From Nitrospirota bacterium (GTDB taxonomy: Bacteria > Nitrospirota > Nitrospiria > Nitrospirales > Nitrospiraceae): 64,000 bases of DNA. The stretch's first letter is position 1, and each line of letters opens with the position of its first letter. The stretch spans positions 1 through 64,000 of the forward strand of contig JAUXVD010000019.1 in NCBI GenBank assembly GCA_030684575.1, given 5' to 3'. Below are positions 17,565 through 25,350 of this stretch, in pieces. The notes below the pieces were generated by a model, which saw only the letters and a list, made by a program, of their open reading frames with translations, made no database searches and was not told where the DNA came from. The position numbers and the translations under genes are program-made.

Positions 17565-18071
17565 TTACTTGGGCGCTACGATCATGATCAAGCTCCGCCC
17601 TTCCATCCGGGGGGCGTACTCGATGGTGCCCTTCTCTCCCACTTCGGCGATCACCGTATTCATGAGCGTTCGGCCCATTTCCTGGTTCGCCATTTCACGC
17701 CCGCGGTAGGTCAAGACAACTTTCGTCTTGTTGCCGTCGGCCAGAAATCCCTTGATCTGTCGAACCTTGATCTCCAAGTCGTGCTTATCCGTTCGAGGCC
17801 GCAGCTTGATTTCCTTGACCTGCGTCGACTTTTGATGGCGCCGGTTCTGGTGATCTTTCTTGCTCAGCTCAAACTTATACTTCCCGTAATCCATAATGCG
17901 GCATACGGGAGGCACGGACGTTGGGGCGATCTCGACGAGGTCATACCCCTGATCCTGTGCTTGTTTGAAGGCATCTGCCGTTAGGAGAATTCCAAGCTGT
18001 TCGCTCTCCGGCCCAATTACCCGGACTTCGCGCACTCTGATTTCTCGGTTAACTCGTAGTTTGGGGACGAT
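17565..18071 (-). CDS. infC: Translation initiation factor IF-3, apparent AUC start
   Basis: A 168-residue IF-3. The conserved N-terminal segment (PKLRVNREIRVREVRVIG) lies upstream of the first GTG at 18035. Between that GTG and the in-frame upstream TGA there is no ATG, GTG or TTG, only an ATC (18071-18069) preceded by AAGAGG at a 6-nt spacing. IF-3 genes characteristically start with a rare AUU/AUC/AUA codon, so that IF-3 represses its own initiation. I therefore set the start at ATC. The N- and C-domains, with a linker around VKEIKLRPR, are full length. It starts 10 bp after the thrS stop. Confidence 0.9.
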   Translation of the reverse strand: MVPKLRVNREIRVREVRVIGPESEQLGILLTADAFKQAQDQGYDLVEIAPTSVPPVCRIMDYGKYKFELSKKDHQNRRHQKSTQVKEIKLRPRTDKHDLEIKVRQIKGFLADGNKTKVVLTYRGREMANQEMGRTLMNTVIAEVGEKGTIEYAPRMEGRSLIMIVAPK

Positions 18072-18081
18072 AAGACACCTC

Positions 18082-20013
18082 TTATTGTGTCAGTGAATGT
18101 TGCTGCTCTGCCGGCTTGAGGTCTGCACGGAGCAGGTCGAGCGCGCCCGCGATGGTCATGCTACCGAGGTTGGCACCGCTCCGGCCCCGTATAGCCAGGG
18201 TCCCACTCTGCACTTCTCGGTCGCCAACCACAAACATAAATGGAACCTTCGCTTTTTCTGCTTCTCGAATTTTGAGCCCGATTTTTTCATTCCGAAGGTC
18301 TGCTTCAGCGCGGAATCCGGCAGCCTTGAGCTGAGCCACGACTTCGGCAACATAGGGCCGCTGGTTGTCCGTGATGGACATGACGGTTGCCTGAACCGGA
18401 GCGAGCCAGGTTGGGAAGGCGCCTCCGAAATGCTCGATCAAAATGCCGAAGAACCGTTCGATTGATCCCATCAGGGCCCGATGGATCATGATGGGTTGGT
18501 GAACTTTGCCGTCTTCACCGATGTAGCCTAATTCGAACCGCTCGGGATTATTGAAGTCGACTTGAATAGTCGAGCATTGCCAGGAGCGACCCAGCGCATC
18601 TTTGATTTTGATATCAATCTTTGGCCCGTAGAAGACGCCTTCGCCAGGATCGACCTGGTAGGCGATGCCTCGACCCTTCAATGCGGCTTCGAGCGCGCTG
18701 GTGGCCTGGGTCCATCGTTCTTCCGAGCCGACTGACTTTTCCGGTTTCGTCGAGAGGTAGACTTCAAAGTCGGTGAACCCGAAGGTGCCGAGAATAAAGA
18801 ACGTGAAGTCCAGGACCTGGCTGACTTCGCTTTCAATCTGATCGGGCCGACAGAACAGGTGTGCATCGTCCTGTGTAAAGCCTCGGACTCGCAGCAACCC
18901 ATGGAGCACGCCGGTCCGTTCGTATCGGTAGACGGTTCCTAACTCGCCATAACGGATGGGGAGGTCACGGTAACTGCGCAGATGCGACTTATAGATCATG
19001 ATATGGAACGGGCAATTCATCGGTTTGAGCTGATACTCGCTATTCTCAAGCATCATGGGTGCGAACATATTGTCGCGGTAATAATCGACGTGGCCGCTGG
19101 TTTTCCAGAGGTCGAGTCGGGCGACATGAGGGGAATACACCAGTTCGTACCCGTTCTGAATATGCTGGTCGCGCCAAAAGTTTTCGATCAACAGCCGTAT
19201 CGTTGCGCCCTTCGGGTGCCAGAGGATCAGGCCAGGGCCAATTTCATCCTGGATGGAGATCAAGTCGAGCTCCTTGCCGACTTTGCGGTGGTCTCGTCGT
19301 TTGATCTCTTCGAGCCGGGCAAGATGCGCGTCGAGCTCCGTCTGGGACGGGAAGGAAGTTCCGTAGATCCGCTGCAGCATGGGATTGCGCTCGTCACCGC
19401 GCCAGTAGGCTCCGGCCGTGTTCAGGAGCTTGAACGCTCCGACATGACCTGTCGTCGGAAGATGCGGTCCGCGGCAGAGGTCGGTAAAGTCACCCTGACT
19501 ATAGGCAGAGATCGGTTCGTTGTCCGGGAACCCCTGAATCAGTTCAACTTTATAGTTCTCGCCGCGAGACTGAAAGAATTTCACGGCCTCTTGTTTTGAG
19601 AGTTCCGTACGTGTCACAGGAAGGGCGCGCTTGATGATTGCCTTCGCACGCGCTTCAATCTTCTCAAGATCTTCCGGGGTAAAGGGGCGTTCATAGGCAA
19701 AGTCGTAGAAGAACCCATCCTCAAGAGCCGGGCCGACTGTCAGTTGTGCGGTGGGAAATATTTCTTTGACGGCCTGTGCCATGATGTGGGTGCTGCTATG
19801 GCGGTAGACCTCGCGGCCTTCCACGCTGTCGAATTGCAATGGGGCCACTTCAGCATCTTCAGTCAGTGCATGTGAGAGATCGACGGTTTGGCCGTTCATC
19901 TTCGCAGCGAGGATGTTGGGGCCAAGCTTCAGGCCGAGAGCCGACAGGGCAGACCCAACGGTTTGTCCTGCCGGAATATCCCGACTACTGCCGTCTTTGA
20001 GCGTAATTTTCAT
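18082..20013 (-). CDS. thrS: Threonine-tRNA ligase
   Basis: A 643-residue ThrRS with all domains. TGS domain (residues 1-60); editing/SAD domain with HSSTHIMAQAV and the C/H editing residues in the FTDLCRGPHLPTTG region; class II core with motif 2 RYERTGVLHGLLRVRGFTQDDAH and motif 3 MIHRALMGSIERFFGILIEH; C-terminal anticodon-binding domain. The ATG start MKITLKDGS matches the family N-terminus; a TTG 18 bp upstream is the alternative. Neither has a strong Shine-Dalgarno. An intrinsic terminator lies in its leader, after tRNA-Val. Confidence 0.95.
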   Translation of the reverse strand: MKITLKDGSSRDIPAGQTVGSALSALGLKLGPNILAAKMNGQTVDLSHALTEDAEVAPLQFDSVEGREVYRHSSTHIMAQAVKEIFPTAQLTVGPALEDGFFYDFAYERPFTPEDLEKIEARAKAIIKRALPVTRTELSKQEAVKFFQSRGENYKVELIQGFPDNEPISAYSQGDFTDLCRGPHLPTTGHVGAFKLLNTAGAYWRGDERNPMLQRIYGTSFPSQTELDAHLARLEEIKRRDHRKVGKELDLISIQDEIGPGLILWHPKGATIRLLIENFWRDQHIQNGYELVYSPHVARLDLWKTSGHVDYYRDNMFAPMMLENSEYQLKPMNCPFHIMIYKSHLRSYRDLPIRYGELGTVYRYERTGVLHGLLRVRGFTQDDAHLFCRPDQIESEVSQVLDFTFFILGTFGFTDFEVYLSTKPEKSVGSEERWTQATSALEAALKGRGIAYQVDPGEGVFYGPKIDIKIKDALGRSWQCSTIQVDFNNPERFELGYIGEDGKVHQPIMIHRALMGSIERFFGILIEHFGGAFPTWLAPVQATVMSITDNQRPYVAEVVAQLKAAGFRAEADLRNEKIGLKIREAEKAKVPFMFVVGDREVQSGTLAIRGRSGANLGSMTIAGALDLLRADLKPAEQQHSLTQ

Positions 20014-20043
20014 GACATGCACGAACTTCAATCAAGCACTAGA

Positions 20044-20084
20044 AACAACAAAGGCACCCCGCCTACGAGAAGCAAGCGGATGCC
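20044..20084 (-). terminator. Rho-independent terminator between tRNA-Val and thrS
   Basis: Read on the minus strand, GGCATCCGC (20084-20076) pairs with GCGGGGTGCC (20062-20053) with one bulge. The tract TTTGTTGTTT follows directly. It sits about 30 bp upstream of the thrS start, so it ends the tRNA-Val transcript. It could also act as an attenuator on the thrS-infC-rpmI-rplT operon. Confidence 0.6.
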
Positions 20085-20094
20085 CTCAGCTGGG

Positions 20095-20169
20095 TGGTAG
20101 GCGCGGACGGTCTTGAACCGTCGACCTCTACCGTGTCAAGGTAGCGCTCTCCCCCTGAGCTACGCGCCT
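20095..20169 (-). tRNA. tRNA-Val(GAC), CCA encoded
   Basis: A 75-nt tRNA on the minus strand starting AGGCGCG and ending CGCGCCT-A-CCA. The anticodon stem is CTACC/GGTAG around TTGACAC, giving anticodon GAC. The D-arm GGGGG loop and T-arm GGTTCAAGACC are regular. Confidence 0.95.
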
Positions 20170-20186
20170 GTCGATCCGAAGGCGCA

Positions 20187-20215
20187 TGCTAATATAGCCC
20201 TGCCCAACCTGTCAA
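20187..20215 (-). promoter_or_regulatory. Predicted promoter of tRNA-Val
   Basis: Minus strand: TTGACA (20210-20215), then TTAGCA (20187-20192) after 17 bp. TATTAG two bases earlier is an alternative -10. The pattern matches that before tRNA-fMet. Confidence 0.5.
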
Positions 20216-20228
20216 GAAACGCATAAAG

Positions 20229-20267
20229 AGAAGGGAGTGCCCCTCGTGATAGAAATGGCTCCCTTCT
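20229..20267 (-). terminator. Terminator downstream of HU gene
   Basis: AGAAGGGAG (20229-20237) and CTCCCTTCT (20259-20267) form a perfect 9-bp stem. On the minus strand a short CTTTAT tract follows. It lies about 40 bp after the HU stop codon. Confidence 0.6.
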
Positions 20268-20307
20268 TTCTCATTTCCCGCCGGCAGGATCAGAGAATTG
20301 CGAGAGA

Positions 20308-20580
20308 TTACCGGACGGCTGACTTGAGGATTTTCCCTGCCGAGAACTTCGGGACTCTGGCGGCGGGAATTCGTAATGCTTCACCGGTTCGGGGATTCCG
20401 TCCAAGCCGGGCTTTCCGTTTCGCGACCGTAAAGGTCCCGAAATTCACCAGCGACACGCGCTGTCCCTTTTTCAGGGATGTGGTCACTGCGCCGGTAAAG
20501 GCCTGTAACGCAGTGCCTGCGGCAACCTTGGTGATACCAGCGGATGCCGCCATTTTTGCGATCAGCTCTTCTTTCGTCAT
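20308..20580 (-). CDS. HU-family DNA-binding protein
   Basis: A 90-residue HU/IHF-type histone-like protein. The dimerising helices (MTKEELIAKMAASAGITK) are followed by the family signature FGTFTVAKRKARLGRNPRTGE and the DNA-inserting beta arm with conserved proline (RIPAARVPKFSAGK). The true start is MTKEELIAKM, with CAGGAGGGGC upstream; in-frame sequence further 5' does not look coding. It is one of two HU/IHF-like genes in the window, the other following sppA. Confidence 0.95.
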   Translation of the reverse strand: MTKEELIAKMAASAGITKVAAGTALQAFTGAVTTSLKKGQRVSLVNFGTFTVAKRKARLGRNPRTGEALRIPAARVPKFSAGKILKSAVR

Positions 20581-20678
20581 CGTGCCCCTCCTGTTGTTGG
20601 GTTGAACTACGCGACTCTTTGCCATCGATGTCTCTACTGCGTATCCGTGTATCTGTGCCGCCGGCGGTACTCGATCGG

Positions 20679-21269
20679 TTAGGTTTCTCGCGTGTGCGTC
20701 GTCCGAATCCGTTTCACGGGAATGTGCAAGTCGTGGATCTTTTTTCTGAGGGTGTTCCGGTTCAAGCCTAATAGCTCTGCTGCCTGGATCTGGTTGCCTT
20801 TGGTTTCCTGAAGCGCTCTGGTGATCAAGGGCCGTTCGATGGCCGTGATCAACATAGGATGTAGGTTGCGTCCCGAACCGTTTCGCATCCCCTTCACGAA
20901 ATCTCCCATCTTCCATTCGAGATAGTCCTCAAGTGAGAGGGCATCTTTTCCGTTCGCTCCCGTACTGCTCTGCCGCGCGATTACCTGCATGGACTTGGCG
21001 GCTCGTTTGAGTACGGTTCGAGAACCGGTGATGAGCAGGGTCTGCGTGAGATTCATATTGGTGGGGATGGCGGCGGTTCCCTCGGAAGACCCGGGTTTCG
21101 ATTCGACGATGACCACATCAAAGGTGCGTCGTGCTGCCTCTTTCGGCAAAGCGGCCGCGTCTTTTGCCACCGTGACAGAGGCATCTTTGAAGATATGGCT
21201 GACCTGACTCTGGACGTCTGGGTCGCCGCAGAGAAGCAAAATACTGAAGACGGAAGATGTAGGCGACAT
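20679..21269 (-). CDS. Pseudo-receiver plus Fis-type HTH regulator
   Basis: A 196-residue protein. The N-terminal half (about 8-115) resembles a CheY-like receiver (FSILLLCGDPDVQSQV; VVIVESK; TLLITGS), but the expected phosphoacceptor position reads Glu (VIVES) and the first acidic pair is weak, so phosphorylation is doubtful. The C-terminus is a Fis/NtrC-type helix-turn-helix (LITRALQETKGNQIQAAELLGLNRNTLRKKI; key motif AAELLGLNRNTLRKK). There is no AAA+ domain, so it is not a sigma54 activator. It may act as a Fis-like DNA-binding regulator. It is divergent from the Rrf2 gene. Confidence 0.8.
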   Translation of the reverse strand: MSPTSSVFSILLLCGDPDVQSQVSHIFKDASVTVAKDAAALPKEAARRTFDVVIVESKPGSSEGTAAIPTNMNLTQTLLITGSRTVLKRAAKSMQVIARQSSTGANGKDALSLEDYLEWKMGDFVKGMRNGSGRNLHPMLITAIERPLITRALQETKGNQIQAAELLGLNRNTLRKKIHDLHIPVKRIRTTHTRET

Positions 21270-21477
21270 GCAGGTTCCAGGAGAAGGGCGAAAAGTGGTG
21301 CGGATTATTGCCCAGGGCCCATTTGATGTCAACGAGGAAAATGGAGAACGCGCTGTTCCTGTTGACTCATGTGGGAGGAAATCGGCGAGGTTCACGTCGC
21401 TGGATGAAGGGCGTACCTCCTGGTTCCGCAGTCACATTTTCAGGACTCTGCGGTGAGGAATATAGGGGAGGGGTGAC

Positions 21478-21507
21478 TTGACAGGGGAGCCGTGCAGGTA
21501 GTATTAA
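21478..21507 (+). promoter_or_regulatory. Predicted promoter of the rrf2-sulfur operon
   Basis: TTGACA (21478-21483), 18-bp spacer, TATTAA (21502-21507), about 40 bp ahead of the Rrf2 start codon. The -10 box is embedded in a palindrome (separate entry). Confidence 0.65.
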
Positions 21508-21534
21508 AACGATCTGAATGTTTTAATTCCTACC
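21497..21534. promoter_or_regulatory. Probable Rrf2-family operator
   Basis: GGTAGTATTAAAAC (21497-21510) faces GTTTTAATTCCTACC (21520-21534). It is an inverted repeat with one gap and one mismatch and a 9-nt centre. It covers the -10 box and the likely transcription start of the downstream Rrf2 gene. Its length and AT-rich inner half fit the dimer sites of Rrf2/CymR-type repressors, so autorepression is inferred. Confidence 0.6.
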
Positions 21535-21547
21535 GGAATACTCATGT

Positions 21548-21997
21548 ATGAAAGTCTCTTTGAGGGCAACGTACGGGATCATGGCGGCTGTCGATTTAGC
21601 GATGCATCTTGGAACGGCGCCTGTTCAGGCCAAATCGATTGCACGCCGGCAAGCCATTCCTGCTCGCTTTCTCGAACAGGTTCTTCATGGGATGAAGAAG
21701 GCCGGTCTTGTGTCGAGTCTTCGAGGTGCTCAAGGGGGCTATGTGTTGTCGAAGAAGCCGTCCGAAGTATCGGTCGTCGAGATCCTCGAGGCGCTCGATG
21801 GCCCGCTTTCAACTCCGAGCGGCGGTGCTGGGCGCACTCAGGTGAAACGACTGAGTAAGCCGGAGTTGCTGCTTGGAAAGATGTGGGAGCAGGTTCATCA
21901 GGCGGAGCGCCATGTGCTCGAAGCGATCAGCGTGGAAGAATTAGCCGGGCAGCAACGAGTGCTCGAGCAAGAGCGATCATTGATGTACCATATTTGA
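21548..21997 (+). CDS. Rrf2-family transcriptional regulator (no Fe-S cysteines)
   Basis: A 149-residue Rrf2-type repressor. The N-terminal winged helix is canonical: MKVSLRATYGIMAAVDLA, IARRQAIPARFLEQVLHGMKKAGLVSS, RGAQGGYVLSK. The dimerisation helix carries no cysteine at all, so unlike IscR/NsrR it cannot ligate an Fe-S cluster. In that respect it resembles CymR, the cysteine-metabolism repressor. It is the first gene of a sulfate-assimilation cluster and ends 4 bp before the sulfite reductase gene. I infer control of sulfur assimilation, probably by a metabolite or protein partner. Confidence 0.9.
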   Translation: MKVSLRATYGIMAAVDLAMHLGTAPVQAKSIARRQAIPARFLEQVLHGMKKAGLVSSLRGAQGGYVLSKKPSEVSVVEILEALDGPLSTPSGGAGRTQVKRLSKPELLLGKMWEQVHQAERHVLEAISVEELAGQQRVLEQERSLMYHI

Positions 21998-22001
21998 GGC
22001 C

Positions 22002-24497
22002 ATGATGAGTCATACACCATTGAGTACAGTTTCGATCAAGACAGAGCCCATTTCTCCTGACATTGCCGAGGAGATCGAGACCTTTGAGGCCGAAGCGACG
22101 CGCCTGGCTTCCGGCGATGTGTCGAGCGATCTGTTCAGGCCGTTTCGGCTCCAATACGGTATTTACGGGCAGCGGCAAGCCGGTGTCCAGATGGTTCGCA
22201 TCAAGATTCCGTTCGGTGGCATGACGGCCAATCAGCTTCGCCGTGTTGCAGAATTGACCGAGCACTATGCCACCGGGGTCGGGCATGTCACGACGCGTCA
22301 GGATATCCAGTTGCATTTCGTCGAACTCAAGGATGTGCCAACGATCATGCGTGGGTTGGCAGAAGTCGGGCTAACGACGAGAGAGGCCTGCGCCAATACC
22401 GTTCGTAACGTGACGGCCTGTCACCTGGCCGGGGTGTGCCAGGGGGAAGTATTCGATGTTACGCCCTATGCGAAGACCGTGGCGCTGCACCTGTTGCGGA
22501 ACCCGCTCAACCAGAGCCTTCCCCGAAAGTTTAAGATCGCGTTTTCCGGTTGCAAACAGGACTGCGCCCTCACGCCGATTCACGATGTCGGTCTGCTCGC
22601 GGCGAAACGTGCCGATGGAGTCATCGGCTTTCGCATGGTGGCAGGCGGCGGACTCGGTTCGGCCCCTCGCCTGGCCCAGGTTCTCCGGGAGTTCACCCCG
22701 ATGGATGAACTCATTCCAAGTGTCGAAGCGGTGATTCGAGTGTTCGACACCCTGGGCAATCGAAAAAATCGGACGAAGGCCCGGATGAAGTTCGTGATCG
22801 AAAAGCTGGGGTTCGAGGAGTTTAAACGTCGTTGGGAAGAGGCCTATGTATCGCTGGGGCATGCCCGTCCGACCCACGAGCCCATCAAATTACTGTCGTA
22901 TCCGGATGAACCGGTTCCTCTCATCATGCCGACGTCGAGTAGGCCGAAGCAGGCAGTGGTGCAGACTAATGGCCATGCCGATGGCGTATCGGCGGAGACG
23001 CCGTTCGAGATGTGGCGACGGACCAATGTGGTGCGACAGAAGCAAGAAGGTTACGTCGCCGCCGTGACTAAACTTTTCATGGGCGATCTCACGACAGAGC
23101 AGATGCTGCTCATCGCCGATCTTGCCGATCGCTACTCCAATGGCAACATTCGGACGACGATCAATCAGAACATGATCATCCGCTGGATACCAGAGTCGCG
23201 TATCGCCGACCTCTATGCCGATTTGGCCTCACAGGGTTTGGCCGATCCCGGCGCCGAATTGGTTGAAGATATTATCGCCTGCCCCGGTACCGACACATGT
23301 GGCTTGGGGATCACGTCTTCCAAGGGGCTCGCGCGGGCCCTGGCCGAGGTATTTCCAGCCGGGCGGGTTCCCGAAGACTTACATGACGTCACGGTCAAGA
23401 TCAGCGGCTGCCACAACTCCTGCGCGCAACACCATATCGCCACGATCGGTTTGCATGGTGTCGGAAAGCGGATTGCCGATCATGTCGCGCCTTTCTATGA
23501 ATTGCATTTGGGCGGGCGGGTCGACGGGACCGCGAAGATCGGACAGATGGTGGTGAAGTTGCCGGCGAAGAGCGTGTCGGCGGCGATCACACATTTGATT
23601 CGTGTCTACCGGCGAGATCGTCTTTCAGGTGAAGGGTTGCCGGCCTTTATCGATCGCGTTGGCAAGGTCAAACTCAAGGACGAGTTGATTCCCTATACCA
23701 TCGTTCCATCCTTTCAAGAGGACCCCACGTTTTACTATGACTGGGAAGGTGAGGCGGAGTTCGTTCTGGAAGATCTCGGACCTGGCGAATGCGCCGGGGG
23801 CGCGCTTGAAATGATCGAGAACGGCATTCTCGAAGCCGATCAAGAGCTCTATCAGGCGAAGCTGCTTGTCGATAACCATCAATATTCCGTGTCGGTGAAC
23901 AAGTCCTATCGAGCCGTGTTGTCCGCTGCGAAGGCGTTGCTCGTGACGGAAGGGCTTGAGCCCTCGACGGATGCGGAAACCTTTTTCGAGTTTGATAGCC
24001 GCATTGCCCAGAAGGGCATCGTTCCGGCGATGTATCGGGACTTGAGAAAGAGTGTTGGCGATTTAGGGCCCAAGGAGACGACCGGCGAATCGGCCCGTGA
24101 GAAGATGGTGTTTGCGAAGGGCTTCGTCGATGCCTGCCGTTCCGCCACGGAGCAGATGGGCAAAGATCTCAAGTTGGCTGCGGTGGGCCAGGCAACGGCC
24201 AAGACTAGTGCGACACTTGAGGTGAAGCCGGCGGTGTCTTCTGTTGCCACGCCTGCTACGTCCGGTGCGCCGGTGTACGATCTGCGGGGGGTGGCCTGCC
24301 CGCTGAACTATGTGAAGACGAAGTTGAAACTTGAGATGATGGATGCGGGTGAGCAATTGGAAGTCTGGCTCGATGCGGGCGAGCCGATCAAAAACGTGCC
24401 CCTGAGTTTAAAAAACGATGGGCATAAGCTGTTGTTGCAGGAACCACTCGAAGCCGAGGCGGCTCATTTTCGGATTCTGGTCGAAAAAGTAGAGTGA
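22002..24497 (+). CDS. Ferredoxin-type sulfite/nitrite reductase fused to a TusA-like domain
   Basis: An 831-residue fusion. The NirA/SiR-type siroheme reductase occupies about residues 30-590. The second half has the cluster-siroheme motif C427-x5-C433 and C470-x3-C474 (CPGTDTC, CHNSC). The pseudo-repeat in the first half also keeps C140-x5-C146 and C184-x3-C188 (CHLAGVC, CKQDC). A helical HEPN-like stretch (about 610-740) follows, then a C-terminal TusA/SirA domain with the persulfide cysteine C766 in DLRGVACPL. The context (Rrf2, CysH, CysD, CysN) indicates reduction of sulfite to sulfide for biosynthesis; nitrite activity cannot be excluded from sequence. Confidence 0.9.
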   Translation: MMSHTPLSTVSIKTEPISPDIAEEIETFEAEATRLASGDVSSDLFRPFRLQYGIYGQRQAGVQMVRIKIPFGGMTANQLRRVAELTEHYATGVGHVTTRQDIQLHFVELKDVPTIMRGLAEVGLTTREACANTVRNVTACHLAGVCQGEVFDVTPYAKTVALHLLRNPLNQSLPRKFKIAFSGCKQDCALTPIHDVGLLAAKRADGVIGFRMVAGGGLGSAPRLAQVLREFTPMDELIPSVEAVIRVFDTLGNRKNRTKARMKFVIEKLGFEEFKRRWEEAYVSLGHARPTHEPIKLLSYPDEPVPLIMPTSSRPKQAVVQTNGHADGVSAETPFEMWRRTNVVRQKQEGYVAAVTKLFMGDLTTEQMLLIADLADRYSNGNIRTTINQNMIIRWIPESRIADLYADLASQGLADPGAELVEDIIACPGTDTCGLGITSSKGLARALAEVFPAGRVPEDLHDVTVKISGCHNSCAQHHIATIGLHGVGKRIADHVAPFYELHLGGRVDGTAKIGQMVVKLPAKSVSAAITHLIRVYRRDRLSGEGLPAFIDRVGKVKLKDELIPYTIVPSFQEDPTFYYDWEGEAEFVLEDLGPGECAGGALEMIENGILEADQELYQAKLLVDNHQYSVSVNKSYRAVLSAAKALLVTEGLEPSTDAETFFEFDSRIAQKGIVPAMYRDLRKSVGDLGPKETTGESAREKMVFAKGFVDACRSATEQMGKDLKLAAVGQATAKTSATLEVKPAVSSVATPATSGAPVYDLRGVACPLNYVKTKLKLEMMDAGEQLEVWLDAGEPIKNVPLSLKNDGHKLLLQEPLEAEAAHFRILVEKVE

Positions 24498-24625
24498 GAA
24501 GGGAGGCACCAGGGTTGGTCTGTGCTCCCAGAACGCGCACGATGTGAATGTGCTCGTTCGATGGGCGCAGTGGACCAATCCTGATGCCTCTCCTGATGAA
24601 AGTGTGGAGAGGGAGAGGGGTTAGC

Positions 24626-25345
24626 GTGGAGAATAGAGAGCATTCAACTTCTGCCGAGGAGCTTGCGGCCTGGAGTGAGTCGTTCGAGGCGAAGCAGCCA
24701 CAAGAGCTGTTGACCGCAGTGATTGAGCGGTTTGCGCCGAAGATCGTGCTGGCCTGCAGTTTTGGGGCGGAGGATGTGGTGCTCTTGGACATGGTCCACC
24801 GCATCAATCCCTCCGTGCCGCTCTTCTATCTCGATACGGAGTTCCTGTTTCCTGAGACCTACACGACGCGCGATCGTGTGATCGAGCAGTATGGGCTACA
24901 GCCGCAACAGGTCATTCAGGTACAGTCGCTGCTGACGTCGGAGCAGCAGGCGGCTCAGCATGGCGAGGCTCTGTGGACGCGCCATCCCGATCAATGTTGC
25001 GAGTTGCGCAAAGTGGAGCCGCTGACCCGCGTGCTCAAGGGATTCGACGCCTGGATCACCGGCATCAGGCGGGACCAGTCTCCCACGAGAGCCCAGGCGA
25101 AACTGATCGAGTGGGATCAGAAGTTTCAGTTGGTCAAAGTGAATCCCCTCGCGAAGTGGGCGTGGGAGGATGTCTGGACCTACATTCGTGTCTACGAGGT
25201 TCCCTACAACGAACTGCATGACCGCAACTATCCCAGTATCGGCTGCACCCATTGTACGAGCCCAGTGATGCCCGGCGAAGACCCCCGCGCGGGACGATGG
25301 AAAAATTTTACCAAGACGGAGTGCGGGTTACACAAGGCCCCGTAA
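24626..25345 (+). CDS. cysH: APS reductase, assimilatory Fe-S type
   Basis: A 239-residue CysH, reducing adenylyl sulfate to sulfite. The PP-loop-like N-terminus (LACSFGAEDVVLLDM) and the LDTEFLFPET segment bind the nucleotide. The four [4Fe-4S] cysteines of the APS-specific subclass are present (DQCCELRK and GCTHCTSPVMPGED), as is the catalytic cysteine in ECGLH at the C-terminus. APS rather than PAPS is therefore the expected substrate. The start is GTG with AGGGAGAGG upstream; an earlier in-frame start precedes homologous sequence. It supplies sulfite to the upstream reductase. Confidence 0.95.
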   Translation: MENREHSTSAEELAAWSESFEAKQPQELLTAVIERFAPKIVLACSFGAEDVVLLDMVHRINPSVPLFYLDTEFLFPETYTTRDRVIEQYGLQPQQVIQVQSLLTSEQQAAQHGEALWTRHPDQCCELRKVEPLTRVLKGFDAWITGIRRDQSPTRAQAKLIEWDQKFQLVKVNPLAKWAWEDVWTYIRVYEVPYNELHDRNYPSIGCTHCTSPVMPGEDPRAGRWKNFTKTECGLHKAP

Positions 25346-25350
25346 TATCG

